Source: Linnemannia elongata
Lineage: Eukaryota; Mortierellomycota; Mortierellomycetes; Mortierellales; Mortierellaceae
Assembly (NCBI GenBank): GCA_036320915.1
Contig: JAXBDG010000004.1
Span: 558,001 to 622,000 of the forward strand
DNA length: 64,000 nt
Direction: 5' to 3'
The position numbers and the translations under genes were made by a program. This document shows positions 44,796-55,705 of the stretch, in pieces; position 1 is the stretch's first letter, and each line of letters opens with the position of its first letter. The notes beneath the pieces were generated by a model. That model had not been told where the DNA came from, did not search any database, and was given only the letters and a program-made list of their open reading frames with translations.

Positions 44796-46444
44796 ATGGT
44801 AACGATCTCCTGTCTGACCTCAGATCCAGGATACACAGCTCTCTATAGTCTTACCTACAAGCCCACACTAGCAACCATCCCAGCCCAAATAACCCTCTTC
44901 AAGTCCCGGGGCCAATCCCTCCTCCATCAACAACGTGGACTGGACTATTGTCTCCACTGAGCCTGACGCCTTCGTCAGGGGAAATTCTTGTTCCACGAGT
45001 ACACCAGCGTGTCCTGTGCTATCAACAGCTTAGGTGTTTTCACCGCCGTCGGATATTACAGCAACAACAAGACAAATACCATGGTGGGGATGATAGAGCC
45101 AACACTTGCAATGGCGTCACTTAAGGGCGTCCGCTTCGTCCCACAACAAAGACAACCGTCACCATTAACTGGAGGAGATACTTGGAGGCTGGGTTTCGGT
45201 TCATATCGAGCCTAACTACAATCGGACTGTTGCGCCGGACTACAAGGACCAAAAGTTGTTTTATGTAAAGGATGATGGCGGTGGTGTAGAGAGGCTAGTG
45301 CATGCTTATATCGACACTAATGCGGCCATCAGGATAGGAAGAGTTGATGGGACAACACTTGCACACACACTCAATCATAGTATATCTCTCCAGGTAAAAG
45401 AATTAAAAAACAACGAAAAGGCTACAGCCCACACTCGCTTGCTATGTACTTGCAGAAAACCTTTTTGTTTATTTTAGGCCGTGGAAGCAGATAATATCCT
45501 CTCAATCATTTGTCGCAAATAGAACGACGTCCTCTCATTCGGAAATGCATCGAATATTTCAAGAGGATACAACAACGAGCAGTTTGCGTACGCGCGAGGT
45601 AGAAACCCAGTCTTGAGTGCCATCACACTGAACACCAGCAGCAATAACAATACTAACAGCAGTGGGCCCACCACCAAGAATTTTCCTTCGGTGGACACTA
45701 ACAATTGTCAAAACACCACCAAAATCCTGTCAACCACATGGAGGTCGTCCTATCACCTCCTCTGTCTCAAGATAACCACTTTAAGAATCGACTCACCATG
45801 GGCATAAATAAGCGAAATTATTTTTTTGAGCGTTTTCTAACTTGAAGATCAACTCTCTCTGCACACAACAAAAGGACCATGGACGGTACAATGGAGAACT
45901 GACGAGCATCGAAAACACAACCACGGCCACACTAAGATATGTTACTATCAAAAGCGACGTCTATGCCGCAAATCCAATTCTGGACCACTTTGTATCAATC
46001 GGATCTGGCAACTCCACTATCCAAGGGGAACCATTAGCGATGTTCGCAACGAAATACACATTCGGTACTATCACAGTGGGAGCTTTATTTCCAGGAAATG
46101 TCGGTTTCGGAGGCGGTTTTTTTGTACGAGGCAGTAGGGGTGATCAGATGGACGTCGATTCGACCCTTGTCGCCACGGTGTGTGCCGCAGTGCTGTTGGG
46201 ACTATTCACTGGGCTGTACTCTTTCCGGAGGGTGCGTCGATTCAGGAAACAACAGCTTGCGCTCAAGCACCAACTCGATAGTGACCTTTTACGGTTCGAA
46301 ATTAAGGGGAACTTGACGATGGCATTGCCGTCTGCACCATCAATGTTGCAAGGTACTCTTGCATATGAAAGTGTTCAGCCGAATGGACTCACAACCCATC
46401 AACGACCTCCTGTTTTCACTTCCCTTGGGGCCTCGACTTCATAG
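44796..46444 (+). pseudogene. Family member H: heavily broken D/I-like member
   Basis: It begins MVTISCLTSDPGYTALYSL and preserves SCAINSLGVFTAV and RFVPQQ. Frameshifts lie near 44910 and about 45170-45190. The following frame reads EPNYNRTVAPDYKDQKLFYV and ends SISLQ before a GTAAAAG donor at 45394. Exon 2 (from about 45479) has an in-frame TAG near 45521. The last exon region (about 45845-46444) is open: TM helix STLVATVCAAVLLGLFTGLY, then RRVRRFRKQQ, and a tail ending THQRPPVFTSLGASTS, where HQRP replaces HPRP. At least two frameshifts and one stop make it non-functional. Confidence 0.82.
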
Positions 46445-46548
46445 TTCTTTGCTCCGTGGAATTACCTTATGTCATTCTTTCTTCAATACAAAATAATAAA
46501 AAAAAGGCGTATGTCGCTTCTACAGGATGCTCCCCCTCCACTTTTTGA

Positions 46549-46912
46549 AGCAGAAGTAGATGGTGCCGCGTCCCTGCCGCTGACGAGGATTTCAATACAT
46601 TCGCGCCTGAATGGTACTACATGCATAGGGCCATCCAGTCCTTAGTCCTGCAACACCACCAAAGCATACACATTATAAAAAGCCAAATGCCCTGAGTTAT
46701 CTCATCCAGTCAGTACCTCATATCTTCCCCACATGGTTCGAGTGCATATTAAGGCTCGTCAGCCGCCTTGACCTCGAATGTTTTGTTTGGTTGGATTGGC
46801 GAGAGATATCGAGCTGTACGGTGGAGGGCGCAGATGAACAAAGAGAGAGGCACAAGAACACTTCCTCTCTCAGTAAAATTGAAAAATGGTATGCATAGCA
46901 TTGCTCAAAAAG
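46549..46912 (+). pseudogene. Relic of a D-like tail plus its 3' flank
   Basis: The frame at about 46549-46650 reads EAEVDGAASLPLT, then TTCIGPSSP and a TAG stop. It matches the last residues of D (EAEVDNAVPLPMT ... ITCIGSSSP) in order and spacing, with HSRL in place of HPRP. The sequence after the stop (46651-46912) matches the 3' flank of D (20348-20110) in inverted orientation. It lies about 100 bp after the separate stop of member H. Confidence 0.85.
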
Positions 46913-47577
46913 TATGATGACGTTGGACCTGCTCAGAAGAAACGACAGCCCTGGCTTGACTCCACTCTCTCCCCCTCCCTCCGTCCCTCTGACACTTTTT
47001 ATCTCTTGTCCGATTGAGATAACTTATTTTCATAGAAAGTTGGGACGTGCTTCGTACAAAAGAAATGAGTAGAAGTCGACAAAACAACGGATAATGATGT
47101 CACTCCTTTCAGAAAACGGAGGCCGTTTTGCAGCAGTTTAAGAATCGTTTTGGGACCTTTTTTTTTTTTTTTTTTTTGTTATTTTTCGTCCATGAATTGG
47201 GCTGTTGCACATGGTTCTCTCATGCACGTCACCCACCATGACTTGTTCTGAATGAAGTTTCGATTTTTGGTCAGATTCTTTTCTTCACACACGTGCGCAC
47301 AGGATGGTTGTCGATCATTCATTCATTCATTGATGGCTCCTTTTTCTGCTTCTTGTTCCTGAATTACTGGTACCTTATTGACTGATCCCTCAAATGTGAA
47401 CGTATAAAGTAGCCCTATCGTTTCTTTGTTTCTCTATTTTCATTTTCGTCTTCTTTACTTCTCCTCCACTCTCTTTTCCCCTCTTCAGCCCCTTCTTCTC
47501 CTCCACTTCCTTTCATTACACATCCTTTTTTTTGTGCTCACAACCACCTTCATTCCTCCTCCAAGTAATCATCAAAG
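46913..47577. promoter_or_regulatory. Upstream region of member I
   Basis: A sense-strand poly-T run of 20 (47158-47177), a TATAAAG at about 47403, and a CT-rich leader (47420-47520) precede the ATG at 47578. No gene is seen. Confidence 0.5.
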
Positions 47578-48804
47578 ATGGGCCTCCTCTCACCCCACTG
47601 CATAACAGCAGACCCTTCCACGACAACCCTCTATGGCCTCGCCTACGCCGCCAACCAAACCCAACAGCCCCAAGTAATTGGCCCAGTACTCTTCGTTCTC
47701 TTCCAATCCCAACCCAACCCCTCAAACATCTCCGACGCCCGCTGGTCCGTCGTATCAACCTTCCCAGGATCACTCGATATGATGGGCCGTAACGCCATCG
47801 GATTCTCGTGCGCCATTACCGCTAAAGGCGTTTTCACGGCGTTTGCGAGTTATCCAATGAGCAAACCCGGGACGGAAGAAGAGCCACTGGAGGGGTTGAG
47901 GTATGAACCTGCGGGGCCTGCAATGGACTCGGCGATTGGTGTTCAAGGAGGGGGTCGGTGGTCGGTGGTCAATGTAGCGAAGGATTATAATCGTACGGAG
48001 GTTCCACGGTACTCGGGGCAGAAGCTTTATATTGTTGGAGATGGACCAGATGCGCGTCTGGTTCATGCTTACGTCGATGAGGTGGAGGGGTTTGTTCGAT
48101 TCGGGGTTGTGGATGAGACGGGTTCAAGACCGAGCCTTACTTACAGTTCTTCGTTCCAGGTAAGCAAGCGCCCTTGTACTGTACAGTTAGGTTCCAAAAA
48201 AGAATTTTACACCTTGTTTTGAAAGCTCGTTCTTTTTCTTGTAAATTTCTTTTTGGAGCCTGACTGTACATTTGTGCCAACGAACGTGTACCGTGTACAG
48301 AAAGCGTGCCTTGCGGACAATGAATTTACATGTCTCATATTTTTTTACCTTTACTCTTTCTTCTCCTCACTTGCAACAACAGAGCACGTCCTTACAACTC
48401 AGCCGGAATACAACAATAGCATTCGAGAAGAACACCAGTCAGCTCTTTATCTACTCCCCAGCGACCGATAGAAACGCATCCGTTCCTGTCCTGACCAGCA
48501 TCTCTCTCGTAAACGGGACCATCCCTCCCTCTCCTCTTCCTGATTCAGGGTTCAAGTTCTATGAGGCCAATAGCACCTACGACTGTCGTTACTCTTCTAC
48601 CGTCTACTCTGCTACTTATGAAGGGTCTTATTTTCTCTACTGCAAGGATTCCTATACTGTAAGTTTTCTTATTCATTGCAAGAAGAAATAACAAAGCTAA
48701 AACTTTTTCATTCTTTCTCGCTCCCTCCCTCTTTCTTGTTCTACTTTTTATTACCGAGCAATTACCCTTACCCATACTTACACACTTCATTCATTCTTCC
48801 TGCC

Positions 48805-48839
<35 letters not shown>

Positions 48840-49498
48840 CCTCTCCTAACTAGCCAGAAAATGGAACCCGCAGCCAGCTAGCAACACTCAAAACCCCCAC
48901 CTCCGACACAACCATTCAGCGAATCATGTCAATTATTTACACATCCTCTGAATCCTACGAACTCACACACTTCCAACCCATCGGCGGCCACCTGCCCAAC
49001 CAAACCGCCTTTGCCGTCATCTCTTCCGATTATACCGTCGCCGGGATCAACCTCGTCACGGGCGAAACCCAATACTCGCACAACGTCATCGTCAATGGTA
49101 CACTTGGCGGAGGCGCTCCTATAAGCAGCCCGAAACCGTCAAATGGAGAAAATGGAGGTGCTAATAGGTTCGGGTTGGAGATTGCGTTAGGAGTGATCGC
49201 GAGTGTTATATTCATGATTGCAATGTGTTTCTTGTGTAGAAAGAAGAATAAGCATGGAAAGTGGATGGGGAATTGGGCAGGGGCGGATGAAAATGACGAT
49301 GGAAGGCCAAGAAGGCCGACTGAGGTGGACGCGGGTGCGATTGAGTTGGGCGATCGGAGACGGACAGAGTACCGTCACAGCCAGGATGATGATATAGTGA
49401 GTGCGGATCCCCCACCAGTTTATGAGTCTAGGGGTCGAGATGCTCAGGCGACGGCTCAGGCGACAGCTTCTTCTGCACCTCCTGCTCCTCCTGCATAG
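47578..49498 (+). CDS. Family member I: intact single-TM membrane protein
   Basis: Exons 47578-48159, 48383-48658 and 48854-49498 (phase-0 junctions) give 500 residues. It begins MGLLSPHCITADPSTTTLYG without a signal peptide, then has SCAITAKGVFTAF, LRYEPAG, several sequons, Cys pairs in exon 2 (YDCRYSS, FLYCKD) and FQPIGGHLPNQTAFAVIS shared with D. The TM helix is at about 394-414, followed by RKKNKHGK. The tail is shorter than in other members, acidic to mixed, and lacks HPRP; it instead has DPPPVYES, a PPxY motif of the kind bound by WW domains, and ends in an Ala/Pro run. Intron 2 contains 30 A in a row. It is the intact partner of D and H. Confidence 0.87.
48807..48836. repeat. Poly-A tract (30 A) in intron 2 of member I
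   Basis: Uninterrupted A run ending about 17 nt before the acceptor of exon 3. Confidence 0.9.
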
Positions 49499-50017
49499 AC
49501 GCTCAGGTCTCACTCACAAGGCCAACAAAAATTGGTCTTTCAGAAAGCGCCTACTTTGCTGAAACGACATCAACATCATCAATCTTCAGAAGCAAGCACA
49601 GAGATACCCCTTTCCTTATTTCACCATTTTGTTCTTTTTTCTTCTCGCCTAATAAAATCAACCTCGTTATGTACAGCATCCAAAGAAAATGAAGGGTAAA
49701 GAGGGTGAAGAGGGACGTTGATAGGCAGGCACTAATTGCAGCTGTAAAAGATTTCTTATTTCCATGTACACATGGAAGTAAACCATGCCATATTTGCTGA
49801 GAAGGGTCGCGATCATTTCCGCTTTAACGTAATTGACTCCTTACCGGAAGTACATTTTGTGCTTCAAGCACTGGACTAGTTGATGGTGAACACATTCTAC
49901 AGATACAACTGATGTTCTAAAAGCGATTAGGCCCGCATGACCCTTCAGGTTGAATGGTTTACCTTCCTAAAGGACGGGGGAATATTGCCGCATTATGCCT
50001 CAATAGGTTTTTGTAGA

Positions 50018-50051
<34 letters not shown>

Positions 50052-51151
50052 CGTGATTGAGCATCCTTTGACAGATTCTTATGAACAACCTAGCCAACTA
50101 ATACTTTCGTTACAGATGATATTCAACCAACTTTCGATTCTGCTCTTTATATCTTTATAGGAGCTGCATCAGGGTCACAAATTGAACAGCAAGTCATTCG
50201 AATTGGTTAGGATGTCAATAATGAAGGAGTTACTGTCGGACCTCACCGAGCTCTGATATAAAAGAAGAATTCCTATGCAGAGCCAAGTTTCTTGGACTAA
50301 AAGCTGACAGGTTTGGGAGTTACTTTCACGGTCTGCAAAACTAGCAGTTGGAGAGACAAGGAACAAAAAAATGTTTACGTTGTGCTCATGATCATGGACC
50401 ACATCTGTTTATTGCTCATGGTCTGCTTGGGACACAAAAATTCAACAAACTCTTTCTAGGTATCAGGTCAGACCCATGCCGTAAGTTGACAACTGGTGCC
50501 GACAATAAGCAAGAAATTGCAGCTTTGCTGATCGAGGATGAGTTTGGTCAGAAGAATAAGCGCATCAGTTATCGTGATTCCCTTTCCTGAGAAGAAAGAT
50601 GTTGTTTCTTGTGAACACAGTGTTACAATACCCCTTTTCAATTAAAGTCGGATTGCAATGGTTTAATTTTTTCCAAGATTTGAAATTAACATTAGCTGCT
50701 ATCGTTTCGAGGAATGCGAGTTGTGTTGTGTAGCCAATTGATCTTCTTACCATGCCTCTCCCCCCATGTCTCTTCTCCTTTTTCTTTGATCGAGAAAACA
50801 GATCGGCGACAAAAGGGCGCCAATGCTGTTTTGGTGGAAATACATGCAAAACCTTAAAGTGAACAGTCAAAAGTGTCCCCCTCAACACAAAAGGTACCTT
50901 TTTCCTATGGCGTGAGAAAAGCGAAAAATTCCGCATATTTTGCCCCTTTTGTTGCCTTTGTCCCAGTCCTATTTACATGTTGTTCAGGGTATACGGATAT
51001 GTATCACGACACAGCAGGGGGGGGGGGGGGGGAAAGGAGGTTCCGAAAAAAAGTGGAGAAAACAAAAAATAACAGTGAGCGTAGCTTCACAGAGTGTAAG
51101 CGGACAAATACATATACAAAGGAAAAATACACACAGAGGTACTTCCGTCCA

Positions 51152-51183
<32 letters not shown>

Positions 51184-51323
51184 TGCATTTACCCCTGACT
51201 CTCTCGCTCACACTTTTGCCCTTTTCATATAAAACGATCCCCCACCTCTCCTTTTTCTTTTCGCTTTTCTTCTCTCCTTCCACTGTAAAACACCTCCTCA
51301 CACGCACAACAAGAATACAAAGG
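49499..51323. promoter_or_regulatory. Intergenic region and upstream region of the first GNAT
   Basis: No gene is seen in the first 1.4 kb, which includes a 32-T run at 50020-50051. Near the GNAT gene lie a 16-G run at about 51007-51022, a sense-strand poly-T run of 27 at 51158-51184 and a TATAAAA box at 51228-51234, about 95 nt before the ATG. Confidence 0.5.
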
Positions 51324-52481
51324 ATGCTCGCAACCCCGTCTCCTACACCGCCACAAACACCACCAGGACTACTTATCCACCAATGCAAGGATGATGAGGC
51401 CGCAGATCTCTTTTACGACTGGGCGACAAGAGTTGGCTGGAACCCTGGTCAAAAGGCTGGTATCCGAGACGTCATGCTCAAGACCGACCCCCACGGTTAC
51501 TTTTATGGAAAGATCGATCCCTCTGAAGTTATTCATGACCTACCCTCCTCCACCATCAGCGTTCGGGAACAAGAACAGGAATTGATGAAGAAGAAGAAGG
51601 AGAGGAAGGAGGAGGAGTGGGGGAAGGGAAGGGGAAGGGAACTGGTAGAAGACCCCTCGGTGATCTCGGTCATCAGCGCAATCCGCTTCGGAGACAATCA
51701 AGCCTGGATCGGCTGCTACATCACCGACCCCAAATACCGCGGGCGCGGGTACGGAATATCCACCTTCAACCGAGCCCTCGACCACGTCGGTCCTACCCGG
51801 AAAAGTGTCGGCCTCAACGCAGTCTTCAGTCAAATGGAGAACTATCGCAGGTCGGGATTCACGAACCCAAGTTGGGTCAATGAACGGAGACGGGGCTCTA
51901 TCCGGGACCTGGTCGAGGTTCAGGAACCAGAACTGGCAGCCAGGATTGTTGGTGGAGAATTTGATGAGGAAGTGGTGTTATTGTCAGATGAGAGGGTTGA
52001 TTGGGAGCAATTGCCAGAGATCGAAAGGCGTTATACAGGATTAGAACGCCCAGAATTCGTCAAGGACTGGGTCCGATTCCATGCCTCCCATCCAGAACTC
52101 CACCGCGTCGGCGTCGCGGTCCTCTCTCGCACCCAGAAGGATGAAAATACAGGAAAGCCCCTTGTCCTCGGATACGGGTGTGTCCGCCCCGGATTTACAT
52201 CATACCGCGCCGGTCCACTGTATGCCCGTGACGCCTCCACCGCCAAGAAACTCCTTCTCAAACTAGCCGTAGAAGTCCTAGCAGCCGACAAGCGGGACCC
52301 CTTGGTGGATGTGCCATTGATTTTCGACATTGATATCCCAGACCAGAACCGGGCCTCTGTCGAGATGTTTGATGGGATTGGGTGGATGAATACAATGTCG
52401 ACGCAGCGGCTGTGGAGGGGAATTGTACCGCCTTATGATGCTCGTGGTTGCTTTGGGATTTCGCTTCTGGAGGTTGGATAG
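51324..52481 (+). CDS. GNAT N-acetyltransferase with YitH-like C-terminal domain (copy 1)
   Basis: A single exon encodes 385 residues; the ATG at 51324 follows the TATA box by about 95 nt, and the frame upstream is low-complexity leader. The N-terminal GNAT domain holds ISAIRFGDNQAWIGCYI and the acetyl-CoA loop KYRGRGYG (139-144). The C-terminal half (GYGCVRPG, YRAGPLYARD) matches the second acetyltransferase-like domain of the YitH/HolE type (Acetyltransf_18). A highly charged insert (about 81-107, with KKKKERKEEEWGKGRGRE) separates the first strands from the core and is absent from copy 2. Such enzymes transfer acetyl from acetyl-CoA to small amines or peptides; the substrate is unknown. 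It forms a tandem pair with the gene at 53722. Confidence 0.88.
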   Translation: MLATPSPTPPQTPPGLLIHQCKDDEAADLFYDWATRVGWNPGQKAGIRDVMLKTDPHGYFYGKIDPSEVIHDLPSSTISVREQEQELMKKKKERKEEEWGKGRGRELVEDPSVISVISAIRFGDNQAWIGCYITDPKYRGRGYGISTFNRALDHVGPTRKSVGLNAVFSQMENYRRSGFTNPSWVNERRRGSIRDLVEVQEPELAARIVGGEFDEEVVLLSDERVDWEQLPEIERRYTGLERPEFVKDWVRFHASHPELHRVGVAVLSRTQKDENTGKPLVLGYGCVRPGFTSYRAGPLYARDASTAKKLLLKLAVEVLAADKRDPLVDVPLIFDIDIPDQNRASVEMFDGIGWMNTMSTQRLWRGIVPPYDARGCFGISLLEVG

Positions 52482-53721
52482 GCAGCGGGGACTAGCAGAA
52501 GACAATAAACTAGAGTAATAGTTCAGCCAGGAATGTGAGGAGGTTTTCCGTGCTTGCACCCCTTCCAACTGTGGTTTTTTCAGAGTCCGTGCCTTTATTT
52601 TTTACGCCCACCCATTTTGCTTAAAAAGCAGCACATCGTTAGTATCCCTCTCATTAGTTTCCCGGTTCCCACCGCAAACAATCATGCGAACATCCCAATG
52701 TACATCCACGTAAGCGTGAAGCGTAGTTCCTTAGAACATATCCTTTTTTGCAATCGATTGTTGTTCATGCTAGCATTCAGTCAGACCTTTCCTAGGGTAC
52801 AGGCTAGTGATCTTGAAAAAAGATATCAAAAAGCTCCAATCCTCGAATTCTCCCCGATTTCTTTCATTTTTTTTATGGCTCGTTGTAAAAAAAAAAAAAA
52901 AAATCAAGGTTTTCTACTCAGGACGCTCCCTTCCCTTCGCACTCTCTTTCATTTTAGCATGCTTTTGCTGTACTCACCGAAATTTCACTTTTCATTCTCC
53001 TTTTCACTCCTTTATGCTGATTTCTCAATACCGGAAAGACCCGCGTTCACAAACATTAAAAACGATGAACGCTAACAACATGCAAGTTGACTCATGCGAA
53101 CAACAGTTCACTAGCTCTATCCCCCCTCCATCCTTATTGTATCCATAGAAAGTCAACAAAGCACGATTCTGTAGTTTGATTTGTTAACAAAAAAAAAAAA
53201 AAAAAGAAAAGAAAAAGACTCAAACAGAAGCGGCGTGTAATGAATGGGACAAGAGGGTCTTTTACACATCCATGCCTGCCCCGCCCCGCCTGTCCAGCCC
53301 GTCAGATCAAACGCCTCTTTATTCACCTCTAGCTTTTGTGCCCCCGGTTTTCTCCTCTTTTAGTCTCAATTGCCTGATCATCGCCTCCTCCCAACCCTTT
53401 TGCTCTTTCATAAATTTTGAACACTGCCGCACACGCCCCCTCCCCAGTTAGTCCCCACACACAACCAACCTGTCTAGGCTCTCACTGCTATGTTCCTTCT
53501 GCACCCCCTTCTACATACCCGTTAATAGTACAATGGTGCAATCACCTGCCCCCTGCCCCCGTGCAAACCTTTTTCCGTTTTTGCCTCTGACTTCGCATCT
53601 CGTCGTCGTCGACTATTTCTACTCCATCCATTCGTCCATTTTCCCTTCTTTTTCTCTTTCTTTACTTCTTATCCCTCCTTTCTTCTCCCTCCTTACCCCT
53701 CCCAACAACTCACCAAAAAGG
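52482..53721. promoter_or_regulatory. Region between the two GNAT genes
   Basis: No gene is seen. It holds A runs at about 52886-52902 and 53188-53204, and a CT-rich leader (53590-53700) before the second GNAT start. Confidence 0.45.
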
Positions 53722-54777
53722 ATGCCAGTCTCTTCGACAGGACAGGTGTTCCACCAAGCCGACCGAGACCAGGCCGCCGACCATTTCTTTAACTGGGCTT
53801 CCTCCGAGCAGTGGAACCCCGGCCACAAGGGCCTCGAACTCGAACTTCTCCATAGCGCAGACCCTAAAGGCTTCTTCTTCTCTACCGTCGATCCCCCTTC
53901 CACCACTACTAATGCCTCCACTGATAACAAGGAGCAGCAACCCCACCCAGCAAAGGACGAGGTCGTCTCGATTGTGAGCGCAGTCCGCTACGGAGAAGAC
54001 CAAGGCTGGATCGGGTTCTACATCGCATCACCCAAGTATCGTGGTAAGGGCTACGGCCTCGCCACCTTCAACCGCGCCTTTGACCACCTCACCTCAGATA
54101 CCCGCGAGTCCATCGGTCTTGACGCCGTCTTGGCCCAGGTCGAGAACTACCGCAAGTCCGGATTCACACAAACGTCCTGGTTGAACGAACGTCGTAACGG
54201 ATCTGCGATCGATCTTGTCGAGAAACAGGAGCGCGAGTTGGCTGAAAAGATTTCCAGTAATGAGATTGAGGGATTGGTGTTGTTGTCAGACCCCCAAGTC
54301 GATCTTGACCAACTCCCTGGAATCGAGGTCAAGTACTGTGGTCTGAAGCGTCCCCAGTTTGTCAAAGACTGGGCACAGTTCCACGCCAACCACCCTGAGG
54401 AACATCGCTTCGGCGTCGCAATCCTTTCCGACAAGAAGGACGAGAAATCTGGAAAGCCCCTCGTCCTGGGCTACGCCTGCGTCCGTCCCGCCACCTCTTC
54501 CTACCGTGTGGGTCCCCTCTACGCCGCCGACGGCGACATCGCCAAGAAGTTACTCGTCAAGTTGGCCGTTGAGGTAGTATTGGCCGAGAAGCAGTCTCCC
54601 TTAGGCGTGCCCTTGATGTTCGATGTCGACATGCCCGACAAGAACCCTACAGCCGTCAAGATCTTTGATGGTCTCAGCTGGAAAAACACGTTCCCTTGTC
54701 TGAGGATGTGGAAGGGCAAGATCCCTGCTCATGATGTCAACGGCGTCTTTGGCGTCACCACCCTCGAGATCGGTTAG
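53722..54777 (+). CDS. GNAT N-acetyltransferase with YitH-like C-terminal domain (copy 2)
   Basis: A single exon encodes 351 residues. The start at 53722 (MPVSSTGQVF) aligns with copy 1; the longer frame upstream is Phe/Leu/Ser-rich leader, although it would encode a hydrophobic N-terminus. The acetyl-CoA loop is KYRGKGYG (about 105-112), preceded by SAVRYGEDQGWIGFYI. The C-terminal domain holds GYACVRPATSSYRVGPLYAAD and LMFDVDMPDKNP. It is similar to copy 1 along its length but has a short Thr/Asn/Gln linker in place of the charged insert. Codon third positions are rich in C, suggesting high expression compared with copy 1. Substrate unknown. Confidence 0.88.
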   Translation: MPVSSTGQVFHQADRDQAADHFFNWASSEQWNPGHKGLELELLHSADPKGFFFSTVDPPSTTTNASTDNKEQQPHPAKDEVVSIVSAVRYGEDQGWIGFYIASPKYRGKGYGLATFNRAFDHLTSDTRESIGLDAVLAQVENYRKSGFTQTSWLNERRNGSAIDLVEKQERELAEKISSNEIEGLVLLSDPQVDLDQLPGIEVKYCGLKRPQFVKDWAQFHANHPEEHRFGVAILSDKKDEKSGKPLVLGYACVRPATSSYRVGPLYAADGDIAKKLLVKLAVEVVLAEKQSPLGVPLMFDVDMPDKNPTAVKIFDGLSWKNTFPCLRMWKGKIPAHDVNGVFGVTTLEIG

Positions 54778-55705
54778 AGATAAGAGAGTGTCGTTAGACA
54801 TCCTGCGGCGACTCAAAATGCCCACTAGTCCATCTTTGCTTCCCACCTTCTCTTTCCCATTCGCCATGCACCATACCATTCATCATTTTATTCCCAATGC
54901 TCTCTTGCCCCTTTCCCCTTGACATCGTATATGTCCTGCATCATGCTCTTTTTTCCTTAATAAAAAACAGTCAAGAAGACAGTTGCGTTCCTGAATATGA
55001 CTGTGTTGTGGCAATTGACAAGCAGCGAAATCTCGAACGCGCCCCTATTATGGGATGGTACAAAGCAGAGCTGGCACCTTTGTAGGAAGAGAGAGAGAGA
55101 AAGCAGAAGGAAAGTGAGAAAATGCAGGAAGTGAGATAGAAACACGGCCACCGCATCTTCATACGCGTCCGACAGAACAACGAAGGCAAGCTATGTCGTT
55201 CGTTTCCTCTACCGTCCTTTACAATCACCTTCCCCTTCCCCCTCTCTTCCCACCCCACATGTTTCTCACTGACAAGGCATGCACGCACGCGATATTTCAG
55301 TTTGAGTTTCCCCCGTCCTCGACCTTGTTTTTTCTCATCCCTTCTTCCCTGTCTCCCGAAATGTTCCCTTCGCAGCTGTATCCTGCCGTGTCCTGTTCCT
55401 TTATGTTCCTGTTCAGCGGCCATCAAGACCAATTGACTCATCCTTCCCTCCCCCTCTCTCCTTTCCTCTCTCTCCATCCCGCTATGTTTTGTTTTTTGTT
55501 TTTCTCTCGATTATTGTCAGTGCGTCATTGTTGATTCCTTGTACTCTGCTGTTATTTGTTGTTTATTTTCTTTCCAATTTGTGTCAAAGTGTTCCTTTTT
55601 TTTCTTTCCTTCACGGGTAAGTGATGAGCTGGTGTATGTGGAGGAAGGAATTGTTGATGAATGAAGGGAAGTGTTGCTGGTATGTTACTATTTGATGTTG
55701 TTGCC
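54778..55705. other. Intergenic region between convergent genes
   Basis: 3' flanks of the plus-strand GNAT and the minus-strand 121-residue gene. CT-rich stretches, no supported gene. Confidence 0.4.

Noticed and set aside
50348..50590. Plus-strand frame with a CLRCAHDH stretch
   Set aside because: Only 80 codons, no matching metal-binding pattern and no promoter; not enough to call a gene.
51324..51833. Reverse-strand frames inside the GNAT gene
   Set aside because: Shadows of the coding strand with repeated Gly/Val/Leu; no independent start context.
53533..53721. N-terminal extension of the second GNAT
   Set aside because: The frame is translated CT-rich leader; the start at 53722 aligns with the first GNAT. 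A targeting role cannot be fully excluded.
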